A stretch of 34,320 bases of DNA from Prevotellaceae bacterium. GTDB lineage: Bacteria > Bacteroidota > Bacteroidia > Bacteroidales > UBA932. Location of the stretch: the NCBI GenBank assembly GCA_031281125.1, contig JAITFU010000068.1, forward strand, positions 1 through 34,320. Direction: 5' to 3'. A model generated the notes under the pieces. It made no database searches. It was not told where the DNA came from and saw only the letters and a list, made by a program, of their open reading frames with translations. The position numbers and the translations under genes are program-made. Shown one piece after another: positions 1 to 8,476 of the stretch; position 1 is the stretch's first letter; each line of letters begins with the position of its first letter.

Positions 1-694
1 TGTGCCGATGCGCCTCCAACTCATACAAAAAAGAGGAGGGAAGAGAGGCGCCGCTTATGCGTACAAATCGCTCTAACTGACTATAATGAGTGATCGGCAA
101 AATCCCCGGAATAATGGGACATCCAATACCTGCTGCCCTTGCCCGAGCCACAAAGTCAAAATACCTGTCATTGTCAAAAAAGAACTGAGTGATGAGAAAG
201 TCGCAACCGGCATCCACCTTCCTCTTTAAGTGAAGCATATCTGCTTCCATGGAGGCTGCCTCGGGATGCTTTTCGGGGTAAGCGCCGCCGCCAATCGCAA
301 AGTCATTACCAAATAGCGAGCGGGCAAACGCTATCAAATCAGAAGCATACGAGAATCCATCCTTTGGCGCTTCAAACCGCTGTTCCCCCTTTTGCGGATC
401 GCCCCTAAGCAACATCAGCCGATCGATACCCATGGCGCGCAGGGCCAAAAGGTCTGCCTTGATCTTATCACGAGAAGCCTCAACACAAGTATAGTGCGCT
501 GCTGTTGTAAGCCCCACTTTGTTGTGTAAATAGTCCACCAAGGCAAAGGTACGCTCGCGGCTTGTACCGCCCGCTCCGTAGGTAACGGTCACAAACGAAG
601 GCCTAAGGCGCAGCAGTCGGCCTATATTGATCCCAAAATCAACGGCAGAAATCTCATCCTTAGGGGGGAAAAATTCAAAGGAAAATGTACGCAT
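1..694 (-). CDS. metF: 5,10-methylenetetrahydrofolate reductase, 3' end beyond window
   Basis: Not in the ORF track because it runs off the window start; I translated it from the ATG at 694 for 231 codons. It begins MRTFSFEFFPPKDE, the typical MetF opening with the conserved FEFFPPK segment, followed by VTVTYGAGGTSRERT, AAHYTCVEAS, LMLLRGDPQ, and GCDFLITQFFFDN, all hallmark stretches of the FAD-dependent TIM-barrel reductase. The family makes 5-methyl-THF from 5,10-methylene-THF, the methyl donor for MetH, which is encoded upstream on the same strand. About 60 to 90 residues of the C-terminus should lie outside the window. The start codon is only 3 bases after the hepT stop, so metF is probably transcribed, and perhaps translated, together with the toxin-antitoxin pair. 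Confidence 0.96.
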   Translation of the reverse strand, partial: MRTFSFEFFPPKDEISAVDFGINIGRLLRLRPSFVTVTYGAGGTSRERTFALVDYLHNKVGLTTAAHYTCVEASRDKIKADLLALRAMGIDRLMLLRGDPQKGEQRFEAPKDGFSYASDLIAFARSLFGNDFAIGGGAYPEKHPEAASMEADMLHLKRKVDAGCDFLITQFFFDNDRYFDFVARARAAGIGCPIIPGILPITHYSQLERFVRISGASLPSSFLYELEAHRH

Positions 695-697
695 CAC

Positions 698-1105
698 CTA
701 TGAGCAAGAGTGTCTAATATCATGAATAAATTTCCGAAAAAGAGGCAGTTTGTTCTTTAATATGGAATAGACAATCTCAAGATCGATCTTTTCGTATCTA
801 TGCACAATAAAATTTCTAAATCGAACCATCTCCATATAATCTTTATCCTCAGAAATCATACCCATCTCCTGCAAACGACTGAGTACAGAAGAAGAGGTAG
901 TGGCAGGCTCTTTTTCAAGTGCCAAAATACGCTCACCTGTATCGATAATCGCTTCAATAATAACTTGTAAGGCCCTCTCTACTGCATTTTGCAACAAACT
1001 GCTTGCTTTAAATGTGGAGAAAGAGTCAATTTGCCAACTCTCGATTTCGAGTAACTTCTCCTCAACAACCCTAAGTTTGGCTTCAATCACTCCATTGTAC
1101 TTCAT
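698..1105 (-). CDS. hepT: HepT-like HEPN toxin (DUF86 family)
   Basis: A 135-residue helical protein with the HEPN ribonuclease signature R-x4-H-x-Y, seen as RNFIVHRY (R97, H102, Y104). Length and motif position fit HepT toxins of the HEPN/MNT (type VII) toxin-antitoxin family. In the studied members the toxin cuts RNA and is silenced when its partner MntA adds AMP to the motif tyrosine; that is family knowledge, not shown here. The start overlaps the end of the upstream mntA by 23 bases, typical of co-translated toxin-antitoxin pairs. The motif is intact, so the toxin is predicted to be functional. The metF start follows 3 bases downstream. Confidence 0.9.
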   Translation of the reverse strand: MKYNGVIEAKLRVVEEKLLEIESWQIDSFSTFKASSLLQNAVERALQVIIEAIIDTGERILALEKEPATTSSSVLSRLQEMGMISEDKDYMEMVRFRNFIVHRYEKIDLEIVYSILKNKLPLFRKFIHDIRHSCS

Positions 1106-1487
1106 AACCTCTATATGCTAATTGTTTTTTCATCCAAAAGATTTGATCTTCGTACTTACGACACGTCAAGGTGTAAAAATGCAGGTAACAATCCATTGCC
1201 TCAGGCCTGACAAAAAGCAGCTTACTCCTTATGGCTTCAAAGGATAAAATGGGATCGGCTTTTTTAAGTTCCACCAGATCAAAAATCAATCCGGGCAAAA
1301 CCTTTTCCAACGCTTCTGCAACCTTAAACCTAATAAAAATATCATTTCCTGTATAATACAACGCAACATCTACATCTGAGCCCTCTTTTACAACCCCCTC
1401 TTTTGCCGAACCAAACAGATAAGCAAAGGCAATATCGGGGAATTGGGCCAAAAGGCAGGAGGACAATCTATCTATCTCAAATGGCAT
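1083..1487 (-). CDS. mntA: MntA-like minimal nucleotidyltransferase antitoxin
   Basis: 134 residues with the minimal nucleotidyltransferase signature GS-x10-DxD: GSAKEGVVKEGSDVD (G26-S27, D38, D40), and a likely third catalytic Asp in LIFDLVEL (D70). This is the MNT partner of the HEPN toxin encoded next. In characterised HepT/MntA systems it AMPylates the toxin's RxxxxHxY tyrosine, neutralising it. The gene lies upstream of hepT, overlaps it by 23 bases, and has its own -7 promoter element in the 39-base gap after metH. The catalytic residues are intact. The C-terminal tail (KYEDQIFWMKKQL) resembles the helical end of related antitoxins. Confidence 0.9.
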   Translation of the reverse strand: MPFEIDRLSSCLLAQFPDIAFAYLFGSAKEGVVKEGSDVDVALYYTGNDIFIRFKVAEALEKVLPGLIFDLVELKKADPILSFEAIRSKLLFVRPEAMDCYLHFYTLTCRKYEDQIFWMKKQLAYRGYEVQWSD

Positions 1488-1510
1488 GGCGAATGGTCAA
1501 AGATGAGCCA

Positions 1511-1518
1511 CAAAGGTA
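1511..1518 (-). promoter_or_regulatory. -7 element TACCTTTG of the mntA-hepT-metF unit
   Basis: The minus strand reads TACCTTTG, a match to the Bacteroidetes TAnnTTTG -7 consensus, 24 bases before the mntA ATG and directly after the metH stop. A TTTT lies about 17 bases upstream in place of the -33 box, so only the -7 half is convincing. It suggests that the antitoxin, toxin and metF can be transcribed apart from metH. Confidence 0.55.
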
Positions 1519-1526
1519 GTGTTTTT

Positions 1527-4500
1527 TTATATGCGAAAATATCGCGCCTGCGGATGGGCAAAATAGAGACCGCACACAGCAGATACAGGCTGCAACATAT
1601 AATTTTGGGTAAGGGTGAGGCCGATTCGATTTTCCGCTTCCAACAACCTGAGTACATCTGCTTTAGGCGCATGATCGGGACAAGAGGGATAGCCAAATGC
1701 AGGGCGGATCCCCTCTCCAATGCCGTACCCCCACCACTCGCTCTGTACTTTTTGATGCAGTTTGGCAGAAGCGGCTTCTGCCAAACGATCGCATAAAGAG
1801 CGCAATAGGAGGCTCCGGTAGGTATCGCCTGCGGTGCGCCATGTTTCAATCTGTTTTTCTACTTGAATGGGCGACGCGTTGATGGCAAATAGTCCAATGT
1901 AGTCTTTTACAGATGATTGTGGCGCAATAAAGTCAGCCAGACAAAGGTTGGCAGAGCCATCTTGTTGACGGTCTAATTGCCTCGGAAACACAAATGTGTG
2001 CGCCACTTCTGTACGATTTTCATCAACAAACAACGCTATTTTCTCTTTTCCATCCGAATGGGCCGGAAAGAAGCCAACAAGACCTTTTATCACACCAAAT
2101 TCACCTGTTTCAAAGCGATTGATCAGCAATTCTGCATCGTGTTGTAAGGACTTCTGCTGCGCCAACATTGCCAACCCTCCCACCTCCCAAAGCCCATACA
2201 ACGCTTTCCAATTGACCAACGGGCGTAATTCCGATACAGACATTTCTATCTCCCTAACATTCAGCCATGTTGGAACAGCCAAACCATGTGGAGGAGTATC
2301 AAACAGATACTTATTCTCGCGTGCTTCCTCCACCGTAGCGTACTTTTTTATGGCGGTTGCAACATCGTGTGCGGCACGAATCCGGGCATACTCTTCTTTC
2401 ACCTCTTTGACAAGCAATTCGCGTTGTTTGGCCAAAAACCAACGTGATAGATAGTTTGAAGCAGAAGAGGCGTCCGGACAATGCAGTATCAAACCACTGT
2501 ATAAAGACTCCATACAGATAGCGATGTACTCTTTGGAGGTAGTGGCTCCACCCATCAACAACGGGATCTTTACACCCGCTGCCTCTAATGCCTCTGCCAC
2601 TCTGCACATTTCGTCCAAAGATGGGGTAATCAATCCACTTAACCCTACAAAATCGGCATGATGCATAACTACTTTCTGCACAATCAATTCCAAAGGGACC
2701 ATCACTCCTAAATCTATCAACTCATAATTATTACACTCCATTACCACCGCTGCAATGTTTTTGCCAATGTCGTGCACGTCTCCTTGTACCGTAGCAATCA
2801 CCCCTTTATGTCTCCGGCCTATTTCACTCCCCTCCTTTTTGAGCAACAATGGCTGCAGTTTGGCTACCCCCTGTTTCATCACCCTTGCCGACTTTATCAC
2901 CTGCGGCAAAAACATCTTTCCCTCCCCAAAAAGCGTCCCGACTCGTTGCATCCCCTCCATCAGCAACTCCTCAATTATGGCTACAGGCGCATATCCCGCC
3001 GCCATTGCTTCTTGAATATCCTCCTCAAGCCACTGCGTATCTCCCTGAATCACCGCTTGTGCCAAGCGACTTGCCACCGATTCTCTACACCGCGCCTCTT
3101 TTTCAGGGGCCATCCTCTGCTCCTGCACACCCTCAACACCCAACGCCAACTCCGTCAAGCGACCCGTCGCCCCTCCATCCCTATCCAACACCACATCCTC
3201 CGCCGCCTGCCGTAAAGCAAGCGGAACCTCCCCGTAAGGAATCATGGTTGCCGGATTCACAATCGCCATATCCAATCCCGCTGACACCGCGTGATGGAGA
3301 AAAACCGAATGCATTACCTCTCGCACCATGTTGTTGCCCCTAAAAGCAAACGACAAGTTGCTCACCCCACCGCTCACCAAGGCTCCTGCAAGATTACGCT
3401 TGATATAGCGCACACTCTCAATAAAATCAACGGCAAAGGAGCGGTGCTCCTCCATACCGGTACCAATGGTCAACACATTGGGATCAAATATAATATCATG
3501 TGGAGATATCTTTACCTCTTGCGTCAAAATGCGGTACGCTCTGCTGCATATTTCCATTCTTCGTGACAAAGTAGTGGCCTGACCCTCTTCATCAAAAGCC
3601 ATCACCACCATCGCTGCCCCATATTGACGGATTTTGGCCGCCCGGGCTTTAAACACCTCTTCACCTTCTTTTAAGCTAATGGAGTTGACTATCGATCTCC
3701 CTTGTACACAAGCCAATCCTGCCTCCAACACCTCCCATCGCGAAGAGTCGAGCATTACAGGCAACCGAGCAATCTCCGGCTCCGCAGCTAAGAGGTTCAA
3801 AAACTTCACCATCGCTTTTGGCGCATCAATCAGAGGGTCATCCATGTTAATATCAATGATAAACGCCCCTGCACGCACCATCTCTCCAACCACCTCCAAC
3901 GCCTCTTCATAACGATCCTCCCTAATTAGACGGGCAAATTTTTTTGAACCGGCCACATTTGCGCGCTCCCCAATCAACGTTACACTTTTGGGATCACGCA
4001 ACTCTAACATATCCAACCCACTAAAACAAGGCTTTTGTTCCGGCTTTACCCTGCGACGCCCACTCTCGCATCTTTGCACCATTTGGGAAATCGCCGCTAT
4101 ATGCTCCGGCGTCGTTCCGCAACACCCGCCCACCAAGTCAACCAACCCCTCCTCCACCAAAGGCCGTAACTTGGCCGCCATCTCATTGGGCTGCTCCACA
4201 TACCTCCCGTACGCATCGGGCAGCCCCGCATTGGGGTGAATACTCACCAAACAACGCGCTACTTGGGACAACCTTCGCACAAACGGTGTGATCATCTCAG
4301 CCCCAAACGAACAGTTGATCCCTATACTCCACAACGGAAAATGAGAAACCGACGCCGCAAAAGCCTCTACGCTCTGTCCCGATAACAACCGTCCCGACAG
4401 GTCTGCGATCGTGGCCGAGAGCATCACAGGCAGAGTGCCATACACGCCCCGTCTGCACAATACCTCCTCAGCGGCAAAGAGCGCCGCCTTTGCGTTGAGT

Positions 4501-4964
4501 GTATCAAAAACGGTCTCAATCAGCAACATATCCACACCGCCATCTAATAACGATTCTATCTGCTCTCTGTACGTTTCTTCCAACATCTTAAATGTCACCG
4601 ATCTAAAGCCCGGATCTTCTACCTTGGGCGACACCGATGCCGACTTGTTTGTGGGGCCAATCGATCCGGCAACCCTACATATTCGCTCGGGATGGCTCTC
4701 TGTAAAATGGGTACACACCTCCTTAGCCATTCGCGCAGCGGCCATATTGATCTCACGAACCATGTTGGGCGTGACGTTGTTGGATAACGAGATGGCGTTG
4801 GCGTTAAAAGTATGGGTACAAATAATATCGGCACCCGCCTCAAGGTAGGCTTGGTGAATCCCTTGGATCAATCGTGGGTGGGTCAGGCACAGGAGGTCAT
4901 GATTCGATTCGGAGGGATTGGCGCGTTGGATCATTGTGCCCATTGCGCCGTCTAAGATGTACAT
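1527..4964 (-). CDS. metH: Cobalamin-dependent methionine synthase
   Basis: 1145 residues with all four MetH modules in order. The homocysteine-binding barrel (about 1-300) opens with ILDGAMGTMIQ and has the zinc cysteines in INCSFG (C218) and GGCCGTTP (C281, C282). The pterin-binding barrel (about 325-590) contains LIGERANVAGSKKF and DINMDDP. The B12 domain (about 620-850) has the cofactor-ligand motif DVHDIG (H731). The C-terminal reactivation domain (about 890-1145) has RPAFGYPSCPDH and ends near FAHPQARYF. The enzyme transfers a methyl group from 5-methyl-THF to homocysteine through cobalamin. It is slightly shorter than the E. coli enzyme, mostly in loops. The start lies 3 bases after the upstream gene, so no leader or riboswitch of its own is possible. 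Confidence 0.98.
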   Translation of the reverse strand: MYILDGAMGTMIQRANPSESNHDLLCLTHPRLIQGIHQAYLEAGADIICTHTFNANAISLSNNVTPNMVREINMAAARMAKEVCTHFTESHPERICRVAGSIGPTNKSASVSPKVEDPGFRSVTFKMLEETYREQIESLLDGGVDMLLIETVFDTLNAKAALFAAEEVLCRRGVYGTLPVMLSATIADLSGRLLSGQSVEAFAASVSHFPLWSIGINCSFGAEMITPFVRRLSQVARCLVSIHPNAGLPDAYGRYVEQPNEMAAKLRPLVEEGLVDLVGGCCGTTPEHIAAISQMVQRCESGRRRVKPEQKPCFSGLDMLELRDPKSVTLIGERANVAGSKKFARLIREDRYEEALEVVGEMVRAGAFIIDINMDDPLIDAPKAMVKFLNLLAAEPEIARLPVMLDSSRWEVLEAGLACVQGRSIVNSISLKEGEEVFKARAAKIRQYGAAMVVMAFDEEGQATTLSRRMEICSRAYRILTQEVKISPHDIIFDPNVLTIGTGMEEHRSFAVDFIESVRYIKRNLAGALVSGGVSNLSFAFRGNNMVREVMHSVFLHHAVSAGLDMAIVNPATMIPYGEVPLALRQAAEDVVLDRDGGATGRLTELALGVEGVQEQRMAPEKEARCRESVASRLAQAVIQGDTQWLEEDIQEAMAAGYAPVAIIEELLMEGMQRVGTLFGEGKMFLPQVIKSARVMKQGVAKLQPLLLKKEGSEIGRRHKGVIATVQGDVHDIGKNIAAVVMECNNYELIDLGVMVPLELIVQKVVMHHADFVGLSGLITPSLDEMCRVAEALEAAGVKIPLLMGGATTSKEYIAICMESLYSGLILHCPDASSASNYLSRWFLAKQRELLVKEVKEEYARIRAAHDVATAIKKYATVEEARENKYLFDTPPHGLAVPTWLNVREIEMSVSELRPLVNWKALYGLWEVGGLAMLAQQKSLQHDAELLINRFETGEFGVIKGLVGFFPAHSDGKEKIALFVDENRTEVAHTFVFPRQLDRQQDGSANLCLADFIAPQSSVKDYIGLFAINASPIQVEKQIETWRTAGDTYRSLLLRSLCDRLAEAASAKLHQKVQSEWWGYGIGEGIRPAFGYPSCPDHAPKADVLRLLEAENRIGLTLTQNYMLQPVSAVCGLYFAHPQARYFRI

Positions 4965-4967
4965 TCT

Positions 4968-5240
4968 CTACTTGGTCAATTCGCTGATTTTCAAAAACAA
5001 CGCATCCACGCCTTCTAACAACTCCTTATTAACTGCTTTGTAGTACTCCCTCTTAGGATTCTCCTGCGGGTTGTTTACTTGGGCATAGAGCTTGTTTCTC
5101 AACTCAATAGCATCTTCGATAATTTGGATCGACTCTTCTCGTTTTTTATCGGGATAGACGTACATAAAGGTGCAGCAATCTGAGATCACCTCTTGGACCA
5201 AAAAGTCGATATCCTTTTTTAAATTTCTTATACTTGCCAT
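4968..5240 (-). CDS. Small conserved hypothetical protein
   Basis: 90 residues, charged and predicted mostly helical, beginning MASIRNLKKDIDFLVQEVISDC, with no signal peptide, membrane segment or metal-binding motif. I recognise the general look of a small protein found in Bacteroidales genomes but can assign no function. It lies 5 bases after the epimerase gene and 3 bases before metH, so it is almost certainly co-transcribed with them. A single Cys pair (DCC) near residue 22 is the only notable local feature. Coding support is the clean ORF, tight operon fit and lack of a plausible competing frame. Confidence 0.8.
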   Translation of the reverse strand: MASIRNLKKDIDFLVQEVISDCCTFMYVYPDKKREESIQIIEDAIELRNKLYAQVNNPQENPKREYYKAVNKELLEGVDALFLKISELTK

Positions 5241-5245
5241 AATTT

Positions 5246-6382
5246 CTATAATTTAATGATTCCTATTCCCGGTTTGTCGTCGAGTGTGATTTTGCCATCG
5301 ACAATCTTCATGCCGCTGTAACAATCGTTGCCAATCAACAAATTGCCATCCAAGTCGGCCCAATCCATTTTTGGCGCCAATTGGGCGGCGGCGGAGATGG
5401 CGCATGAGGTTTCTGTCATACAACCAATCATTAGCTTCATACGTAGGGCGTTGGCTAAACTCACCATTTCGCGTGCTTCACGTAACCCGGTGCATTTCAT
5501 TAACTTGATGTTAATACCGGTAAAGGCGCCTTTGAGTTTAGGTACGTCTGTGAGCCTTTGGCACGATTCGTCTGCCACTACAGGTAGGGGGCTTCGTTCG
5601 GTTACCCATGCCGACTCATCCAACCACAACTTGGGCATGGGCTGTTCTATCATGTTGACTCCACGCTCTTTAAGCCAATATATCATATCCAAAGCATAAT
5701 GCTTGTCGTGCCACCCCTGGTTGGCGTCCACGGCAATCACTGTATCGGTGACAGAGCGTATGGTGTTGATCATCATCTTGTCGGTCGCTTCGTCAATCCC
5801 TAACTTCACTTTGATCACTTTGAAGGGAGAGGCCTCTTTGGTCTTTTCCCGCACCACCTCTTCTGTATCTAAACCGATTGTAAATGAAGTGTTTGGTGTT
5901 GTATTGGGATTAAAGCCCCAAATCTTCCACCAAGGTTGTCCCATAATTTTACCCATCAAATCGTGCAAAGCAATATCGACGGCACATTTTGCGGCGGTAT
6001 TGTTGGTGGAGAGTCCCTCTAAATATGTCATAATATCTTCGATCTCAAAAGGAGAACTAAATCGACTCAGATCGACACGTTTTAAAAATGCGATTACTGA
6101 ATCCTGATTTTCACCTAAATAGGGCGGCATGGCCGCTTCTCCGTAACCGGTATATCCATCGTAAGTGATTTGCGTAAGCACAAGCGGAGTGGTACTCCGG
6201 GAAAAGTTGGCGATGGTAAATACGTGGCGAAGTTGCGCATCGTAAGGCCAAAACGTCAACTCCATCTTTTTGGATGCTGCCGGACTTTTGCGGATTTGGG
6301 AGAACAATTTTGGGGGATTGGTGACCGCAGAAGCAGCGATGGCCAATGCGCCGGTTTTAATAAAATTTCTTCTTGTAAACAT
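5246..6382 (-). CDS. Exported dipeptide epimerase (L-Ala-D/L-Glu type), enolase superfamily
   Basis: 378 residues of the muconate-lactonising subgroup of the enolase superfamily. The catalytic set is intact: KVK (K191, K193), metal ligands D219 (AVDANQGW), E246 (IEQPMP) and D271 (VADESC), and the second-side lysine K293 (NIKLMK). The family epimerises L-Ala-D-Glu released from peptidoglycan to L-Ala-L-Glu. The N-terminus TRRNFIKTGALAIAAS looks like a twin-arginine signal, so the protein may act outside the cytoplasm. The NlpC/P60 endopeptidase gene, whose family can release L-Ala-D-Glu, lies 18 bases upstream; this pairing supports a role in murein peptide recycling. The exact dipeptide substrate cannot be fixed from sequence alone. 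Confidence 0.92.
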   Translation of the reverse strand: MFTRRNFIKTGALAIAASAVTNPPKLFSQIRKSPAASKKMELTFWPYDAQLRHVFTIANFSRSTTPLVLTQITYDGYTGYGEAAMPPYLGENQDSVIAFLKRVDLSRFSSPFEIEDIMTYLEGLSTNNTAAKCAVDIALHDLMGKIMGQPWWKIWGFNPNTTPNTSFTIGLDTEEVVREKTKEASPFKVIKVKLGIDEATDKMMINTIRSVTDTVIAVDANQGWHDKHYALDMIYWLKERGVNMIEQPMPKLWLDESAWVTERSPLPVVADESCQRLTDVPKLKGAFTGINIKLMKCTGLREAREMVSLANALRMKLMIGCMTETSCAISAAAQLAPKMDWADLDGNLLIGNDCYSGMKIVDGKITLDDKPGIGIIKL

Positions 6383-6400
6383 ATTTGTACGAATGATTTT

Positions 6401-7618
6401 TTAAGTATACCACGGATGCTTTGAAATGGAAACAATGTCTTTATCCTTATCAATCAAATGAATATATCGTTTGACACGAATCAGACTCTCCGCTGTCTTG
6501 GTGTAGTCGGGTTGATCGGGAAGTAAACTCTCAATAGTTACACTCGCCCACGTTCCGTTGGAGTGGATAAACCGACCATTTCCAATATACATCCCCACGT
6601 GGGTAATGCGCTCAGGAGCATCGTCTTTGGCCTTTGATCCAAAAAAGACGAGGTCGGCAGGTTGTAAATTTTCTACGATGTTGCTGATATCGACCTCTTC
6701 TCCCGCCCTAACCTGTTGTGAGGCGTCTCGTGGAATAATCACTCCGTTCAGGTAAAAACAACTCTTTACAAAACCGCTGCAATCAACTCCTTTGGTCGAA
6801 GTACCGCCCCACATATAAGGGAATCCCACAAATTGTTTTCCGGTAGCTATTAAATTTTGGGCATTTGGGTCTCGTTGATTGAGCCATTCTTCAAACTTTT
6901 GGGCATCTGTTTTGGGAACGTATGCCGATTTTCCGTCCGGCAAGCGCACCTTAAAGTAGTCGCCTTCTTCTCCATCCGCTTTGGCTATGCACCCCCATAC
7001 CCCTTCGCGTACCACCGCTGCCGATGGCTCAGGTTGCGCCCTAAAAAGGGTGTAGTGTGTGGTAATGACAACCTTGTCGGCCTTATTCCACTCGGCTACC
7101 TCCTCTTTTGTCATCAACTCGGCGCCAATGTGCATCCATGAGATGTACCCTTCTGGGGTGACCACTCTTGCCCAAGTGCCTCGTTTTTCGAGGATCCGCA
7201 ACGGCATACCCATGAGCGTTTGTGTATCCATTTCGGCAGAATGGCTCGGCGAGCTGCGTACAAAAGTGGTGCCCAAACTCGTGATTCCAAAGATTTTGTC
7301 TCCCAACGCTGAGTCGGGCAATAACTTGACGCTATCAACAAGTGTAATCCCCTCATTTGCAGCAGCAGCCAACAGGGCTTCTTTGGCATCCACCTCTGTG
7401 GTAACGCCTTTGACCACATATACAACGCCCTCTTCCGCAGCGTTTGCTTTAAAGGTCACTTCAAATAAGCGGGAGCGCCGATCGGGGGCGTGATTTTGTT
7501 TTACAGTATTTGACAACTCTTTAAGTTGTACAATCTTGGAATCTTCTTGGGCGGAGATGGGCATACTTGTGCCCGCAAGGAGCAGAAGAAAGGTTAGCAA
7601 CAAAATAGTCTTTTTCAT
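6401..7618 (-). CDS. Secreted NlpC/P60 endopeptidase with SH3-like domains
   Basis: 405 residues. A signal peptide (MKKTILLLTFLLLLAG, cleavage near SAQ) is followed by an N-terminal region (about 25-110), two SH3b-like stretches (about 115-170, with TTFVRSSPS and GYISWMH; about 185-240, with HYTLFRAQP and SAYVPKT), and a C-terminal NlpC/P60 domain. The catalytic Cys is in KGVDCSGFVK (C280), the His in ITHVGMYIG (H340), and the third residue is probably H352. Such enzymes cut the D-Glu to diamino acid bond in murein peptides. It is the first gene of a minus-strand run, directly ahead of the dipeptide epimerase that would use its product. Confidence 0.94.
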   Translation of the reverse strand: MKKTILLLTFLLLLAGTSMPISAQEDSKIVQLKELSNTVKQNHAPDRRSRLFEVTFKANAAEEGVVYVVKGVTTEVDAKEALLAAAANEGITLVDSVKLLPDSALGDKIFGITSLGTTFVRSSPSHSAEMDTQTLMGMPLRILEKRGTWARVVTPEGYISWMHIGAELMTKEEVAEWNKADKVVITTHYTLFRAQPEPSAAVVREGVWGCIAKADGEEGDYFKVRLPDGKSAYVPKTDAQKFEEWLNQRDPNAQNLIATGKQFVGFPYMWGGTSTKGVDCSGFVKSCFYLNGVIIPRDASQQVRAGEEVDISNIVENLQPADLVFFGSKAKDDAPERITHVGMYIGNGRFIHSNGTWASVTIESLLPDQPDYTKTAESLIRVKRYIHLIDKDKDIVSISKHPWYT

Positions 7619-7655
7619 AGAACAGTTTGATTTAAAATTAATAATTGTATGTCTT

Positions 7656-7663
7656 CAAACATA
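7656..7663 (-). promoter_or_regulatory. -7 element TATGTTTG upstream of the NlpC/P60 gene
   Basis: The minus strand reads TATGTTTG, matching TAnnTTTG, 37 bases before the ATG at 7618. No clear TTTG box is visible 19 to 21 bases upstream. It would start the run NlpC - epimerase - hypothetical - metH. Confidence 0.5.
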
Positions 7664-7708
7664 AGTTTACCAATAGAAGTGTAGTGTTTGGGGTTAAATA
7701 AAGTTTAT

Positions 7709-8476
7709 TCATTTGATATATTTTTCAAACGGTTTAACGAACTTTGTAATCATGTCATCTGCCCGCCTTTTGGCTTGCGTTACGAAATGTTTCAAATACT
7801 CCCTTGACCATTCTTCGCGTTCGCTTTTGAATGTTTGATCTAAATCACAGACATGAAACTGAATTTGCATCGCTGCTGCCCAATTTATGTATAGGTCAGT
7901 TGGGTTTGCATTGAATAGACAACCAAAATGAGCATTTTGGCAACTCAATTTATCATTTTCTAGTAACCAATCAATCTCAAAATAGTTGATTGTGAAATTG
8001 TCAAATTCTTTGTTGTCAAGCATTTTAGCACAAAGTTGAGCAAGTTTGTATGCCGAAATGATGTTAGGAGGTTGTGCCGATTTGGAAATATTACGAGTTT
8101 TTATATCTATAAGTTCGTAGAATTTGTCTTTAACTACCAGAATATCAGCGGTGTCATTTTGTTTTTCTTCAAACGGATTTTCAGTACTCCATTTGTCTGT
8201 GGCGTTTTTTCCTCGACTTAACATAAACAGAACAGTAGGGGAATTAAACAATTCTTGTCGTGCGTCAAAGCCAATAATATCAGGATTTTTGCTGTACAAA
8301 TCATTCAAGTATTCGTACTGCCGAAATGTGTTTTTGGGAAACTGGTTTCTGATTGCAGCGTAAACGTGTTTGTCAAATGGTTCACCTGCTGCATGTCCCG
8401 ACAAAGTGCCTGACAGTGGCTTTGGAACCGAAGTCCCCTTGATTTTCTTTATCAAACCTTGGTAATTGACAATCAC
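7709..8476 (-). CDS. Type II restriction endonuclease, HincII homologue (predicted GTYRAC)
   Basis: 255 residues that I recognise as close to HincII of Haemophilus along the whole length: SGTLSGHAAGEPF, QYEYLNDL, FEEKQNDTADIL, KTRNISKSAQ, and ELYINWAAAMQIQFHV-like segments. The PD-(D/E)xK residues match HincII with an offset of three: D111 (NDTADI), D124 and K126 (ELIDIKTR), and Q135 (SAQPPN) matches the intercalating Gln138. The start is a GTG whose last bases form the TGA stop of the methyltransferase gene (GTGA overlap). Base composition is clearly more AT-rich than the flanking housekeeping genes, a sign of transfer. Cutting specificity is inferred from homology. Confidence 0.95.
   Translation of the reverse strand: MIVNYQGLIKKIKGTSVPKPLSGTLSGHAAGEPFDKHVYAAIRNQFPKNTFRQYEYLNDLYSKNPDIIGFDARQELFNSPTVLFMLSRGKNATDKWSTENPFEEKQNDTADILVVKDKFYELIDIKTRNISKSAQPPNIISAYKLAQLCAKMLDNKEFDNFTINYFEIDWLLENDKLSCQNAHFGCLFNANPTDLYINWAAAMQIQFHVCDLDQTFKSEREEWSREYLKHFVTQAKRRADDMITKFVKPFEKYIK

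Noticed and set aside
2849-3343. Proline-rich 164-residue plus-strand ORF
   Set aside because: Shadow of metH on the opposite strand; low-complexity composition and no homology that I recognise.
4965-4967. Cobalamin or SAM riboswitch for metH
   Set aside because: Only 3 bases separate metH from the upstream gene, and no structured leader could be placed.
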